A stretch of DNA of 64,000 nucleotides from Mediterraneibacter hominis (GTDB taxonomy: Bacteria; Bacillota; Clostridia; Lachnospirales; Lachnospiraceae): contig NZ_JACOPF010000005.1 in NCBI RefSeq assembly GCF_014287475.1, positions 62,001-126,000 on the forward strand, written 5' to 3'. Under the pieces are notes generated by a model. The model saw only the letters and a program-made list of their open reading frames with translations, did not search any database and was not told where the DNA came from. The position numbers were made by a program, and so were the translations under genes. This document shows, piece by piece, positions 1 to 8,693 of the stretch (its first letter is position 1; each line of letters starts with the position of its first letter).

Positions 1-294
1 TTAGATCACGAGCACCTGACACAAGAGCAGTGTGCAAGAAAAATGGATGTCTCCAGACCTACGGTGACGCGGATTTATGACGAAGCGAGACAGAAGATGG
101 CAGATGCTCTTGTCAACGGCAAAAAGATTGTAATTGGAGGCGGAGATGTCATTGTATGTACGGCGTTTAAGCCGGAATGTGCCAATGTAAGGCACTGTTG
201 CCACAGAACAAAGGAAAGAAAAGAAGTGGATGCTGCGGCAGAGGAGTTCAGGCCGGAGGAAACCTGGCCGGATAAAGAAAGAGAGGAAAGGTAG
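1..294 (+). CDS. UPF0251/DUF134-type DNA-binding protein, 3' part
   Basis: The gene is open at the left edge; only the last 97 codons are present. The visible part starts inside a helix-turn-helix (LTQEQCARKMDVSRPTVTRI) of the sigma-70 region 4-like type found in UPF0251 proteins. A short tail with scattered cysteines follows and may bind metal. It ends 3 bp before the start of the FAD oxidoreductase, so the two are probably co-transcribed, and this protein may regulate that gene. The family call rests on the HTH and tail pattern only. Confidence 0.7.
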   Translation, partial: LDHEHLTQEQCARKMDVSRPTVTRIYDEARQKMADALVNGKKIVIGGGDVIVCTAFKPECANVRHCCHRTKERKEVDAAAEEFRPEETWPDKEREER

Positions 295-297
295 AAA

Positions 298-2880
298 ATG
301 AAAGTATTGATTGTCGGAGGTGTTGCTGCGGGAACAAAAACCGCGGCCAAACTAAAAAGAGAGGATCGCAGTATAGAAGTACTTGTCCTTACAAAAGATG
401 AGGACATTTCCTATGCAGGATGCGGACTTCCATACTATGTAGGCGGAATGATCGCAAGCAGAGAGGAACTCATTGTAAATACACCGCAGAAATATTCCGG
501 ACTGACAGGAGTTTCGGTGGAGACAGGAAAAGAAGTCATTGCTGTCAATGCCGCAGAGAAAACAGTAACGGCGCAGGATGTGAAATCAGGAGAAAAAACA
601 GAATATACATACGATCGCCTGGTGATAGCAACGGGAGCGTCTCCGGCGGTTCTCCCGATTCCAGGGAAAGACCTTTTGGGCGTATTTAAAATGCGCACGC
701 CGGATGATGCGGTTACGATGCGTTCTTATGTGGAAGAGCAGAATGTAAAAAAGGCGGTTGTTATCGGCGCGGGATTTATTGGACTGGAGGTAGCGGAGAA
801 TTTAAAAGCAAAAGGTGTCAAAGTTACGGTGATTGATTTTGCGAATCAGCTTTTGCCTAATATTGTAGATTATGAGATTGCGCTTTATATCAAAAAGCAT
901 TTATTAAAAGAAGGTATCCGCGTAATTACAGGTACAAAGGGAGAGGAAATCCTCGGAACCAAGAGAGTAAGTGCTATCCGTACGTCAGCAGGAACGTTGA
1001 ATTGTGAAATGGTAGTGATGGCAGCAGGAATACGTCCGAATACTGCATTTTTAGATGGAACTGGAATTGAGATGTTCAAGGGGACAATCAAAGTGGACAG
1101 TTCTTTAAAAACCACTGTAGATGATATTTATGCAGTAGGCGACTGTGCGATGGTGACAAACCGGATTACAAAGGAAGCACAGTGGTCTCCTATGGGATCT
1201 TCTGCAAATATGGAAGGGCGTACTTTGGCGCAGATTCTTGCGGGAGAGAAAAAAGCATATCCAGGAGTACTTGGTACAGGCGTAGTGAAGCTTCCGAATT
1301 TGAATTGCGGGCGTACCGGATTGACAGAAGTCCAGGCGAAGGCAGCGGGATATGATGTGATTACCGCTTTAGTTCCCACAGATGATAAAGCGCACTACTA
1401 TCCAGATGCTTCCTTTTTCATTACAAAAATCATTGCGGATAAGGCGAGTCATAAATTACTGGGGGTTCAGGTTTTAGGAACAGGCGCGGTGGATAAAATG
1501 ACGGATATTGCTGTAATGGGAATAAATATGGGCGCAGTACTGGAAGATTTTGAAAATGCGGATTTTGCATATGCACCGCCGTTTTCTACGGCAATTCATC
1601 CATTTGTACAGGCGGTGTATGTACTGCTTAATAAATTAAACGGAACGATTGTAAGTATGACTCCGGCAGAGTATCTGGAAGGAAAAGCAGAAGGATATAA
1701 AGTGGTAGATGTCGGACTGGAACCATCTGTGCGTGGTGCAGTTTATGTAAATCTTGCCTCTGTAAACGGCGAAATACCAGGTCTGGAAAAGGAAGAAAAG
1801 CTGCTGCTTGTCTGCGCGAAAGGAAAAAGAGGATATTTCCTCCAGAACAGAATGCGTTATTATGGATATAAGAATACGGTCGTATTGGAGGGTTCTACGT
1901 TCTTTAATGATGTAAAAGCAGAGGCGTTGGTGGAACAGGTTTCTGCGGAAGAAATCACAAGGGTGAAGGCGCTTGGATTTCTGCATGACAAGCGGACGCC
2001 GGACAAATTTAACGGGCGCGTCATCACAAGAAACGGGAAAATCACAGCAGAAGAAGCGAGAACGATAGCGGAAGCGGCAGAGATGTTCGGAAGCGGGGAA
2101 GTGACGATGACCTCACGTCTGACGATGGAGATCCAGGGAGTCTCGTTTGAGAATATTGAGCCTCTGCGCGAATATCTTATGCAGGCGGGATTGGAGACGG
2201 GAGGAACAGGCTCGAAGGTACGTCCGGTTGTATCCTGCAAGGGAACAACCTGCCAGTATGGTCTGATTGACACATTTGCCCTGTCAGAAGAAATCCATGA
2301 GAGATTCTATCATGGATTTAATACAGTGAAGCTCCCGCATAAATTTAAAATTGCGGTGGGAGGATGTCCGAACAACTGTGTAAAACCAGATTTGAATGAT
2401 TTAGGAATTATCGGACAAAAAATACCGCAGATCAGCCTTGAAAAATGCCGGGGCTGTAAAGTATGCCAGATAGAAAATGTCTGTCCGATTCAGATTGCGA
2501 AAGTGGAGGACGGGAAAATTGCGATAGATGAGAACCTGTGTAATCATTGCGGGCGCTGTGTGGGGAAATGTCCATTTAAAGCAATAGAAGATTCGATCAC
2601 CGGATACCGCGTCTATATCGGAGGCCGCTGGGGGAAAAAGGTGGCGCAGGGAAGATACCTGGACAAAGTATTTACAGATAAAAATGAAGTACTGGATGTT
2701 GTAGAAAAAGCAATTCTTCTGTTCCGCGAACAGGGAATCACAGGAGAACGGTTTGCCGATACGGTGGCACGACTGGGCTTTGAAAATGTACAGGAACAGC
2801 TTCTGGAAGACGGGCTTTTAGAAAGAAAAGCAGAAAATATAGCGGCACAGAAGCACCTTAAGGGCGGGGCGACCTGCTAA
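298..2880 (+). CDS. CoA-disulfide-reductase-like FAD enzyme fused to rhodanese, siroheme-type ferredoxin and 4Fe-4S domains
   Basis: This 860-residue cytoplasmic fusion has four parts. Residues 1-450 are a pyridine-nucleotide disulfide oxidoreductase: FAD motif VGGVAAG near 6-12, redox Cys42 in YAGCGLPYY, second dinucleotide motif VIGAGFIG near 155-162, then the dimerisation domain. Residues 455-550 are a rhodanese domain with active-loop Cys506 (CAKGKRG). Residues 555-705 resemble the nitrite/sulfite reductase ferredoxin-like and siroheme/4Fe-4S domains, with Cys647, Cys652, Cys690 and Cys694. Residues 715-760 hold two 4Fe-4S ligand sets (C717/720/723/729 and C748/751/754/758). The parts suggest NAD(P)H-driven reduction of sulfane sulfur or a related sulfur or nitrogen oxyanion; the substrate cannot be read from sequence. 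The start has an AGAGAGGAAAGG-type RBS within the preceding gene's end. Confidence 0.85.
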   Translation: MKVLIVGGVAAGTKTAAKLKREDRSIEVLVLTKDEDISYAGCGLPYYVGGMIASREELIVNTPQKYSGLTGVSVETGKEVIAVNAAEKTVTAQDVKSGEKTEYTYDRLVIATGASPAVLPIPGKDLLGVFKMRTPDDAVTMRSYVEEQNVKKAVVIGAGFIGLEVAENLKAKGVKVTVIDFANQLLPNIVDYEIALYIKKHLLKEGIRVITGTKGEEILGTKRVSAIRTSAGTLNCEMVVMAAGIRPNTAFLDGTGIEMFKGTIKVDSSLKTTVDDIYAVGDCAMVTNRITKEAQWSPMGSSANMEGRTLAQILAGEKKAYPGVLGTGVVKLPNLNCGRTGLTEVQAKAAGYDVITALVPTDDKAHYYPDASFFITKIIADKASHKLLGVQVLGTGAVDKMTDIAVMGINMGAVLEDFENADFAYAPPFSTAIHPFVQAVYVLLNKLNGTIVSMTPAEYLEGKAEGYKVVDVGLEPSVRGAVYVNLASVNGEIPGLEKEEKLLLVCAKGKRGYFLQNRMRYYGYKNTVVLEGSTFFNDVKAEALVEQVSAEEITRVKALGFLHDKRTPDKFNGRVITRNGKITAEEARTIAEAAEMFGSGEVTMTSRLTMEIQGVSFENIEPLREYLMQAGLETGGTGSKVRPVVSCKGTTCQYGLIDTFALSEEIHERFYHGFNTVKLPHKFKIAVGGCPNNCVKPDLNDLGIIGQKIPQISLEKCRGCKVCQIENVCPIQIAKVEDGKIAIDENLCNHCGRCVGKCPFKAIEDSITGYRVYIGGRWGKKVAQGRYLDKVFTDKNEVLDVVEKAILLFREQGITGERFADTVARLGFENVQEQLLEDGLLERKAENIAAQKHLKGGATC

Positions 2881-2889
2881 TAAATAAAA

Positions 2890-2983
2890 GAAAAGTGTGA
2901 AGGAGAGGCTTTACATTGTTCGTCAGGGTTTCGCCGAAATATCTGACTTACGCAAAGCATCTCTTTCACACTTGCTTTTTCTT
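2890..2983 (+). terminator. Long-stem rho-independent terminator
   Basis: AAGTGTGAAGGAGAGGCTTT at 2893-2912 pairs with AAAGCATCTCTTTCACACTT at 2954-2973, followed by GCTTTTTCTT. The 41-nt apical part contains an inner GTCAG/CTGAC pair, so the whole is a two-tier stem. It lies directly after the FAD fusion gene. Confidence 0.75.
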
Positions 2984-3940
2984 CAGCTTAGGTTTGTACT
3001 TTTAGACAAAGCAAAACTGGCTGCACTTATGCTACAGGCTTTCATTTCCGGCCTGTGCCAATAGTTCCTCAAATCCGGCGCAGCTGCGGATAAAAGCATA
3101 TTTCGCCTTATTATGTTGCATAAGCATGTCAAGGAGCGGGACAATGAAATCCACCGCTTGAAGGAAGAAAATGTGTTGTTGGAGGAAGCCGGCACTTTTG
3201 CAATGCTAACTGTTGGAGTCTGAAAAAACCAGCGAATGTTCTTTCTGTTTTTCAAAGTAGAGGACGTACATGAAAGTACTAGGATTTGGAAGGTGTTATA
3301 AAAGAAATTGTTAGTGAGGATGAATGTAACGATATGAATGGATGGAGTCGGATGTACCAGACGCGGCTGTTAAAGTACTAGAGAGGGGGGATATTTCCAA
3401 TGAGTGAACTATAAACCGGGGTATGGTCTGAAGTGGTCTGATAATGAAAACGAGTATGAAAGTGGAACCACGGTTTATATTTTGAAGAACGCTCTGAACG
3501 CTTAACCTACTTTGAACTCACAGAAGTTGATTTTTGAAAAGATATCTTTTTTAATAATTTCTTTCCAGAGCTTTTCATTCTGAAGCACAAGACCTTTTGT
3601 CAGAATTATATTGTTGCTGTCTGGTACTTATAATAAGATCAAAAGCTCATCCAGAATTGCAGAATAAATAAAACAAAGTATTCTGGATTAGTATATTATA
3701 TCTATCAATAATTGGCAATATTACAGAAGAAGCAAGAAAGAAATACATGAGAGCGCAAGTGGAAGAACCAAGATAAGAAGGTTCAAAAAGTATCACTTCA
3801 TAAGCGAACCAGCGATAATGTTTGCTGTACCCATCCCTTTGGATTAGTACATAACAGGTGCTTATTGAGGATAGAACAAATCACTGCTTGAATAAAATGA
3901 TGTTTTGCACAAAAATAAAGTGTTTGTGAGAAATAATATG
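2984..3940. other. Gene-free, decayed stretch
   Basis: About 950 bp with no ORF that has a convincing start or family resemblance. It holds one coiled-coil fragment (listed separately) and an inverted repeat, ATCCAGAAT at 3649-3657 with ATTCTGGAT at 3680-3688. Short reading frames interrupted by stops suggest former coding DNA that has decayed. Confidence 0.5.
3107..3223 (+). pseudogene. Possible remnant of an IS3-type OrfA coiled coil
   Basis: A short frame reads HKHVKERDNEIHRLKEEN and then VLLEEAGTFA before a stop. The charged heptad pattern and the LxEEAGTFA ending resemble the C-terminal coiled coil of IS3-family OrfA proteins. No helix-turn-helix, OrfB or terminal repeat is visible, so this is a weak call. 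Confidence 0.2.
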
Positions 3941-3949
3941 TAAAAAATG

Positions 3950-3978
3950 TTGACAAAACAGGAGAAGATGTATATACT
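3950..3978 (+). promoter_or_regulatory. Sigma-A promoter of the LacI-type regulator
   Basis: TTGACA at 3950-3955, a 17-bp spacer, and TATACT at 3973-3978. This is near consensus and about 40 bp upstream of the ATG at 4021. Confidence 0.8.
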
Positions 3979-3984
3979 AAAAAA

Positions 3985-4002
3985 TGAGTAAACCTTTACT
4001 CA
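3985..4002. promoter_or_regulatory. Palindromic operator at the LacI-type regulator
   Basis: TGAGTAAACCTTTACTCA has perfect 8-bp arms around a CC centre. It lies just downstream of the -10 box, where a bound repressor would block transcription, as expected for autoregulation. The AGTAA/TTACT half-sites recur in part at 5072-5097. Confidence 0.6.
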
Positions 4003-4020
4003 AAGCATAGGAGAGAATGT

Positions 4021-5037
4021 ATGAATGGAAAGAAGATATCAGTAAAAGATATTGCGGAAATGTGCAATGTATCCGTAGCAACTGTATCAAGGGTTATAAA
4101 CCAAAATGGACGTTTTTCTCAGGAGACAGAAGAAAAAGTAAAAAAGGTAATTGAAAAATATAATTTTAAGCCAAATCAATTAGCCAAAGGTCTTAGAGAA
4201 AATAAGACAAAAGCTGTAGGTATTATGGTACCAGATATTGGTAATGAATATTTTGCAAAAATCATACTGTCACTTCAGACTTTTTTGTTTTCAAAGGGAT
4301 ATTCTTTAGTGATATATAATACAAATGAGTCTGCAGAAATAGAAAAGCAATGTGTATCTTACCTTGTTGCACAAAATGTTAGCGGAATCATTATTGTGAA
4401 TAGCAAAACATCTGTTTTTAAGCAATTGAATAAAGATATTCCGACTATATATATTGATGAATATGATAGATATACAGATGTAGGAAATGTAGCATGGCTT
4501 TCTTCAGATCATTTTCAGGGAGGATATCTTGCAGCTCAGGAGTTGATAGACTGCAAATGTAGAGATTTAGTAGTAATTACGGCATTAAAAGAGTCTACGG
4601 TTACAAAAATACGTACAAATGGATTCGTTGCGGCTTGTGAAGAAAGAGGAATTAGTTTACAGAAGGAGCGAATTTTTAGTCCAAGTAAGGTTGATTTTAA
4701 CGAAGGTAAAACCATTGTAAAAAGGATTATTGGGAGTGGAATGCATTTCGATGGTATTTTTTGTCAAACAGATTGGCTGGCAGCAGGGGCACTTGAAGCT
4801 TTACTGGACAAGGGAATACAGGTACCGGATCAAGTTAGTTTGGTAGGATTTGATGGTATTTCTATTTCGCAGTTTGGAAGAATGCCGATAACAACAATAG
4901 TTCAGGATACAGCGCTCATAGGCAAGAAAGCAGCAAAATTGGTACTAAGAATGATAGAAGAACAGAAGAAAACCAAAAAACAGCATATTTTGGTACCGAT
5001 CAATCTTGTTAGACGGAAAACTACGAGAAAAAAGTAG
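4021..5037 (+). CDS. LacI/GalR-family transcriptional regulator
   Basis: 338 residues, usual length for the family. Residues 5-55 form the LacI HTH and hinge (VKDIAEMCNVSVATVSRVIN, then NFKPNQLAKGLRENKTKAVG). The rest is a periplasmic-binding-protein-like effector domain (GIMVPDIGNEYF near 65, VGFDGISISQFG near 280). It stands directly upstream of, and in line with, the ABC/sulfatase/AlsE/AlsK operon, so it probably senses an imported sugar or its phosphate. RBS AGGAGAG is 5 bp before ATG. Its own promoter carries a perfect inverted repeat, consistent with autorepression. Confidence 0.9.
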   Translation: MNGKKISVKDIAEMCNVSVATVSRVINQNGRFSQETEEKVKKVIEKYNFKPNQLAKGLRENKTKAVGIMVPDIGNEYFAKIILSLQTFLFSKGYSLVIYNTNESAEIEKQCVSYLVAQNVSGIIIVNSKTSVFKQLNKDIPTIYIDEYDRYTDVGNVAWLSSDHFQGGYLAAQELIDCKCRDLVVITALKESTVTKIRTNGFVAACEERGISLQKERIFSPSKVDFNEGKTIVKRIIGSGMHFDGIFCQTDWLAAGALEALLDKGIQVPDQVSLVGFDGISISQFGRMPITTIVQDTALIGKKAAKLVLRMIEEQKKTKKQHILVPINLVRRKTTRKK

Positions 5038-5071
5038 TTTAGTTTTATCTATAAACTTAAAAAGGGGATTA

Positions 5072-5097
5072 TCAAAGAGTAATCGTTTACCCTTTGA
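5072..5097. promoter_or_regulatory. Candidate LacI operator before the sulfatase/als operon
   Basis: A 26-bp imperfect palindrome reads TCAAAG-A-GTAA-T-CG-T-TTAC-C-CTTTGA with a CG centre, typical of LacI-family sites. Its GTAA/TTAC core matches the site at 3985-4002. It overlaps a TTGACA at 5094-5099. A fitting -10 is not clear. Confidence 0.55.
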
Positions 5098-5204
5098 CAA
5101 ATCTAAATAAATATGGAAAGAGGGGAGGAGATAAAGGGGAATAATAGAAACAAGATAAATTTCTAGTAAAATGTAGAAAATTAAACAAATTCAGGAGGAA
5201 GAAT

Positions 5205-6272
5205 ATGAAAAAAATTGCGGCATTATTGACAGTATGTATTTTAATCATTGGGTTATCAGCTTGTGGAAGCAATGGGAACACGAATTCTTTATCAAAGGAG
5301 ACAGAATCAAAAGGAGAAATGCCTCTGGTCAGAGTAGCGGTTTTGGATCAACAAACAGGATTGGCTGCATGGTATGCTCATGAAATGGGGTGGGACAAAG
5401 AGAAAGGCTTTGAAATGGAACTGCAGACATATTCTTCTGGAGCACCAGCAAACGAAGCATTAGGTGCAGGAATATGGGATGTGGGATTTGTTGGCGCAGC
5501 AGCAGTAAATTCTATTAAAGCGTATGGCGCGTATCAGATAGGCGAGTATTTTACATCGGCTGGAGACATTAATCTCATTGTAAGAGAAGGCAGCGAAATT
5601 ATGGAGAACAAAGGTGTGAATGAAGAGTATCCGGAAATCTATGGTGACGCAGATTCAGTGAAAGGATCCAAAATTATTTTGCCGGTTGGGAGTGGACATC
5701 ATATTTGTGTAAGTCAATGGTTAAAAGCTTTAGGCCTGGAGGATACAGATGTTCAAATTGTAAATATGGAGTTTGCACAGGGATATCAGGCATTTATTTC
5801 TGGTGAGGGGGATATTTTTGCATGTTCGTATCCATATACGGATTTATTACTTGAAGATGGGTACCAAAAGGCGTGTACAATGACAGACATTAAGACACCG
5901 TATTACGATAATATTGTTGTGTCAAAGGATTTTTATAGTGAAGAAAATAGAGAAATTCTGGTATCTATAATAGAAATTATCCTTAAAGCAGGCAACCATT
6001 TTGCAGAGGATGAAGATGATTATGTCGCACAGTGTACGGAATATCTTTCTTTGAATGGAAAAGATACATCAGACGCTGAAGCTATGAGGGCATCTACCTT
6101 GAAAAGCGTTTTCCTGACTTCGGAAGAAGCAAAGACACATGAAGTTGGTAGCTCTCTTCGTGTGATTGCAGAATTTCAAGTTGAGCAGGGGTCTATTACA
6201 AAGGATGATTATAAAGTTGTAGAAGAACATATTGTACAAGATATTATGGACAGTGCATTAGAGAAATTTTAA
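5205..6272 (+). CDS. ABC transporter substrate-binding lipoprotein, NMT1/SsuA/TauA type
   Basis: 355 residues. A signal peptide ends in the lipobox LSAC (lipidated Cys20), so it is anchored outside the membrane. The mature part resembles the NMT1/SsuA class that binds sulfonates, nitrate, pyrimidine precursors and other small anions (VAVLDQQTGLAAWYAHEMGW near 45; GAGIWDVGFVGAAAV near 90). It is the first gene of the operon, with RBS AGGAGG. Together with the sulfatase downstream, it suggests capture of a sulfated small molecule. The ligand is inferred, not seen. Confidence 0.85.
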   Translation: MKKIAALLTVCILIIGLSACGSNGNTNSLSKETESKGEMPLVRVAVLDQQTGLAAWYAHEMGWDKEKGFEMELQTYSSGAPANEALGAGIWDVGFVGAAAVNSIKAYGAYQIGEYFTSAGDINLIVREGSEIMENKGVNEEYPEIYGDADSVKGSKIILPVGSGHHICVSQWLKALGLEDTDVQIVNMEFAQGYQAFISGEGDIFACSYPYTDLLLEDGYQKACTMTDIKTPYYDNIVVSKDFYSEENREILVSIIEIILKAGNHFAEDEDDYVAQCTEYLSLNGKDTSDAEAMRASTLKSVFLTSEEAKTHEVGSSLRVIAEFQVEQGSITKDDYKVVEEHIVQDIMDSALEKF

Positions 6273-6326
6273 AAAATACGATCTGACAGGTAAATATTTA
6301 TAACAATTACCTGTCGGATCACGCAG

Positions 6327-7130
6327 GTGAAATATATGGAGGATAGTAAATTGAAGAAACGGCAGAAGATTAAAGAAAAGATATTTTCGCTCTTGTCGAT
6401 AGCAGGGTTCCTTGCGTGTTGGTGGTTGATTACAGATGTGTTCCAACTGGCGAATACATCGTTATTTCCATCTCCTGTTACAGTTTTTGAAACTTTTGTA
6501 GACAAATTAACAAATGCAAATCCGGATGGTAATATTCTTGGAGTCCATATTCTTAATAGTTTACTCGTTGTAGGTATAGGCTACTTTGCTGGTACGTTGC
6601 TTGGAATACCGTTTGGTATTGCATTAGGCTGGTATAAAAAATTTGAAATGACAGTACGACCTCTGTTCGATATTATTCGAACGATTCCACCGATTGCCTG
6701 GATCCCTATTTTTATTTTATGGCTGGGGATTGGATTGATTGCAAAATCCGCGATTGTATTTTTAACAGTATTTATAGCAGCTGCATTGAATGCGTATACG
6801 GGTATAACCAGCATAAATCCTGTACACATGTGGGCGGGACAAACCATGGGAGCCTCTAACTGGCAGCTTTTGTGGAAAATAGGAATTCCAACGGCAGTTC
6901 CAATGATTTGTACAGGATTGAAAATAGGATTTAATACGGCCTGGACTTCATTAGTCGGAGCAGAACTTCTTGGGGCAACTGAAGGACTTGGATATATGAT
7001 CCAAATGGCGAGAGTATACTGCCGTGCTGATCTGGTGATAGTGGGTATGTTGACCATTGGAGTGATAGGGCTTGTTTTATCGATAATTCTTGATTATTTG
7101 GAGATTATTTTGACGAAAGGACGTTACTGA
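6327..7130 (+). CDS. ABC transporter permease 1, SsuC/TauC type
   Basis: 267 residues with about six hydrophobic helices and a BPD_transp_1 cytoplasmic loop (AGQTMGASNWQLLWKIGIPTAVP near residue 170), the segment that docks onto the ATPase. The stop codon overlaps the next permease start by one base. It differs clearly from permease 2, so the channel is probably a heterodimer; SsuC and TauC usually work as homodimers. Confidence 0.88.
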   Translation: MKYMEDSKLKKRQKIKEKIFSLLSIAGFLACWWLITDVFQLANTSLFPSPVTVFETFVDKLTNANPDGNILGVHILNSLLVVGIGYFAGTLLGIPFGIALGWYKKFEMTVRPLFDIIRTIPPIAWIPIFILWLGIGLIAKSAIVFLTVFIAAALNAYTGITSINPVHMWAGQTMGASNWQLLWKIGIPTAVPMICTGLKIGFNTAWTSLVGAELLGATEGLGYMIQMARVYCRADLVIVGMLTIGVIGLVLSIILDYLEIILTKGRY

Positions 7131-7912
7131 TGAAAAAAAGAAAGACAAATATTCAATGGGAGCGTTTGATTTACGGAGGAGCAGCAATTTTACTTTTTTT
7201 AGTTATTTGGCAAATATTAGTAAAGCCGGGGAGCGCTAAATTTGCCACACCTTTAGAAGTGGGGGAATTTATTCTCCAACATATTACAACAAAGGTGGGA
7301 CCATGTACGATATGGGGGCATGCTGGATGGAGTTTGTCCAGGGTGGGAGTCGGTTACATTTTAGCAGCAGCGGCAGGAATAGTCCTGGCACTTTTAATGT
7401 CTCAGTCAAAAGTCTGCAATATTATATTACATCCTTTGTTTGATTTATTACGTCCTATCCCACCGATAGCTTGGGTGCCGCTGGCAATCTTATGGTTTGG
7501 AATTTTTGAAAAAGCGAAGTATTTTATTATCTTTATTGGAGCATTCGTTCCGTTTGTTATGAACACATATACAGGGGCAGTGCGAGTGGATAAAAAGTTA
7601 ATAGATGCGGCTCTTATGTTGGGAACACCACCGCGAACGATATTTTTTAGAGTAGTATTTCCAGCCATTGTACCACAAATATTTGCAGGAGCACAGGTGG
7701 CTCTGACAAACGCATGGATGACTGTGATTGGAGCTGAAATGGCAAGGGCAACAGAAGGAGTAGGCTGGATGATATTAAAGGGAATGGAAAATGCAGACAT
7801 GGCACAAATTGTATCAGGTATGGCAGTAATTGGAGTAACAGGCTTTCTTATTGCCGCATTGATGCGGTGGCTTGAAAAACATCTTATTAAGTGGAATGTA
7901 AGAGAAAGGTGA
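7130..7912 (+). CDS. ABC transporter permease 2, SsuC/TauC type
   Basis: 260 residues with multiple membrane helices. The ATPase-docking loop lies near residues 158-185 (DAALMLGTPPRTIFFRVVFP). It shares the segment DLLRPIPPIAWVPLAILWFG with the equivalent DIIRTIPPIAWIPIFILWLG of permease 1, which shows common ancestry. It starts on the last base of permease 1 and ends 4 bp before the first ATPase gene, so translation is probably coupled. Confidence 0.88.
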   Translation: MKKRKTNIQWERLIYGGAAILLFLVIWQILVKPGSAKFATPLEVGEFILQHITTKVGPCTIWGHAGWSLSRVGVGYILAAAAGIVLALLMSQSKVCNIILHPLFDLLRPIPPIAWVPLAILWFGIFEKAKYFIIFIGAFVPFVMNTYTGAVRVDKKLIDAALMLGTPPRTIFFRVVFPAIVPQIFAGAQVALTNAWMTVIGAEMARATEGVGWMILKGMENADMAQIVSGMAVIGVTGFLIAALMRWLEKHLIKWNVRER

Positions 7913-7916
7913 TTAA

Positions 7917-8681
7917 ATGGGTGAGACTGTAATTAAATGCGATCATATTTCGAAAAAATTTGAATCTTTAAAAGCCAAAAATAATTTTATAGAAGTTTTA
8001 AATGATGTATCATTTGATGTTCGGGCTGGAGAATTTACAGTATTGCTTGGTCCGGGGCAGTGTGGGAAAACTACATTATTAAATATTATAGCAGGGCATG
8101 AATTGCCAAGCGGAGGCAGAGTTCTGGAAAGAGACAATGAAATTAAAGATCCGGCTCCTTCTAGAGGAATGGTATATCAGGATATACGTTTGTTTCCATG
8201 GCTGACAGTTATGGGAAATGTTAGTTATGGACCTAAGGTGCAAGGTATTGATAAGAAAGATTATTTGCCTCGTGCACAGAAATTTATTGATTTAGTAGGA
8301 CTAACAGGGTTTGAAGACACTTATCCTATTAAATTGTCAGGAGGAATGAAGCAGAGAGTGGGCATTGCACGAGCCTATTGTAATCAACCGGATATTATCC
8401 TTATGGACGAACCGTTTGGCGCACTTGATGCACAGACAAGATATATGATGCAAGAAGAACTAAGTAAGATTTGGCAAAAAGAAAAAAATACAGTATTGTT
8501 TGTTACAAATAACATAGAAGAGGCTGTCTATTTGGCTGATAGAATTATTGTATTTAGTCGCTGTCCGGCTAAAATCAAGAAAGAATACCAAATAAATATT
8601 CCAAGACCTAGAAAACTGACATCTGTAGAATTTCTGGAACTCCGAAAGGAGATAACGGCTCAAATTGAGGATGATATGTGA
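7917..8681 (+). CDS. ABC transporter ATP-binding protein 1, with altered Walker A and no switch histidine
   Basis: 254 residues, SsuB/TauB type. Walker A is GPGQCGKT at 45-52 (the family usually has GPSGCGKT). The Q-loop Gln is at 88, the ABC signature LSGGM at 140-144 is canonical, and Walker B ends in D164-E165. The H-switch position reads VTNN, so residue 198 is Asn instead of His. With the degenerate signature of ATPase 2, this predicts one impaired and one complete ATP site in a heterodimer. It drives import through the two permeases. Confidence 0.88.
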   Translation: MGETVIKCDHISKKFESLKAKNNFIEVLNDVSFDVRAGEFTVLLGPGQCGKTTLLNIIAGHELPSGGRVLERDNEIKDPAPSRGMVYQDIRLFPWLTVMGNVSYGPKVQGIDKKDYLPRAQKFIDLVGLTGFEDTYPIKLSGGMKQRVGIARAYCNQPDIILMDEPFGALDAQTRYMMQEELSKIWQKEKNTVLFVTNNIEEAVYLADRIIVFSRCPAKIKKEYQINIPRPRKLTSVEFLELRKEITAQIEDDM

Positions 8682-8693
8682 GGAGGGGTAACC

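Noticed and set aside
2983..3255. 90-codon open frame on the minus strand
   Set aside because: No RBS or recognisable motif, and it lies in decayed DNA. The opposite strand shows a better, though weak, transposase-like fragment.
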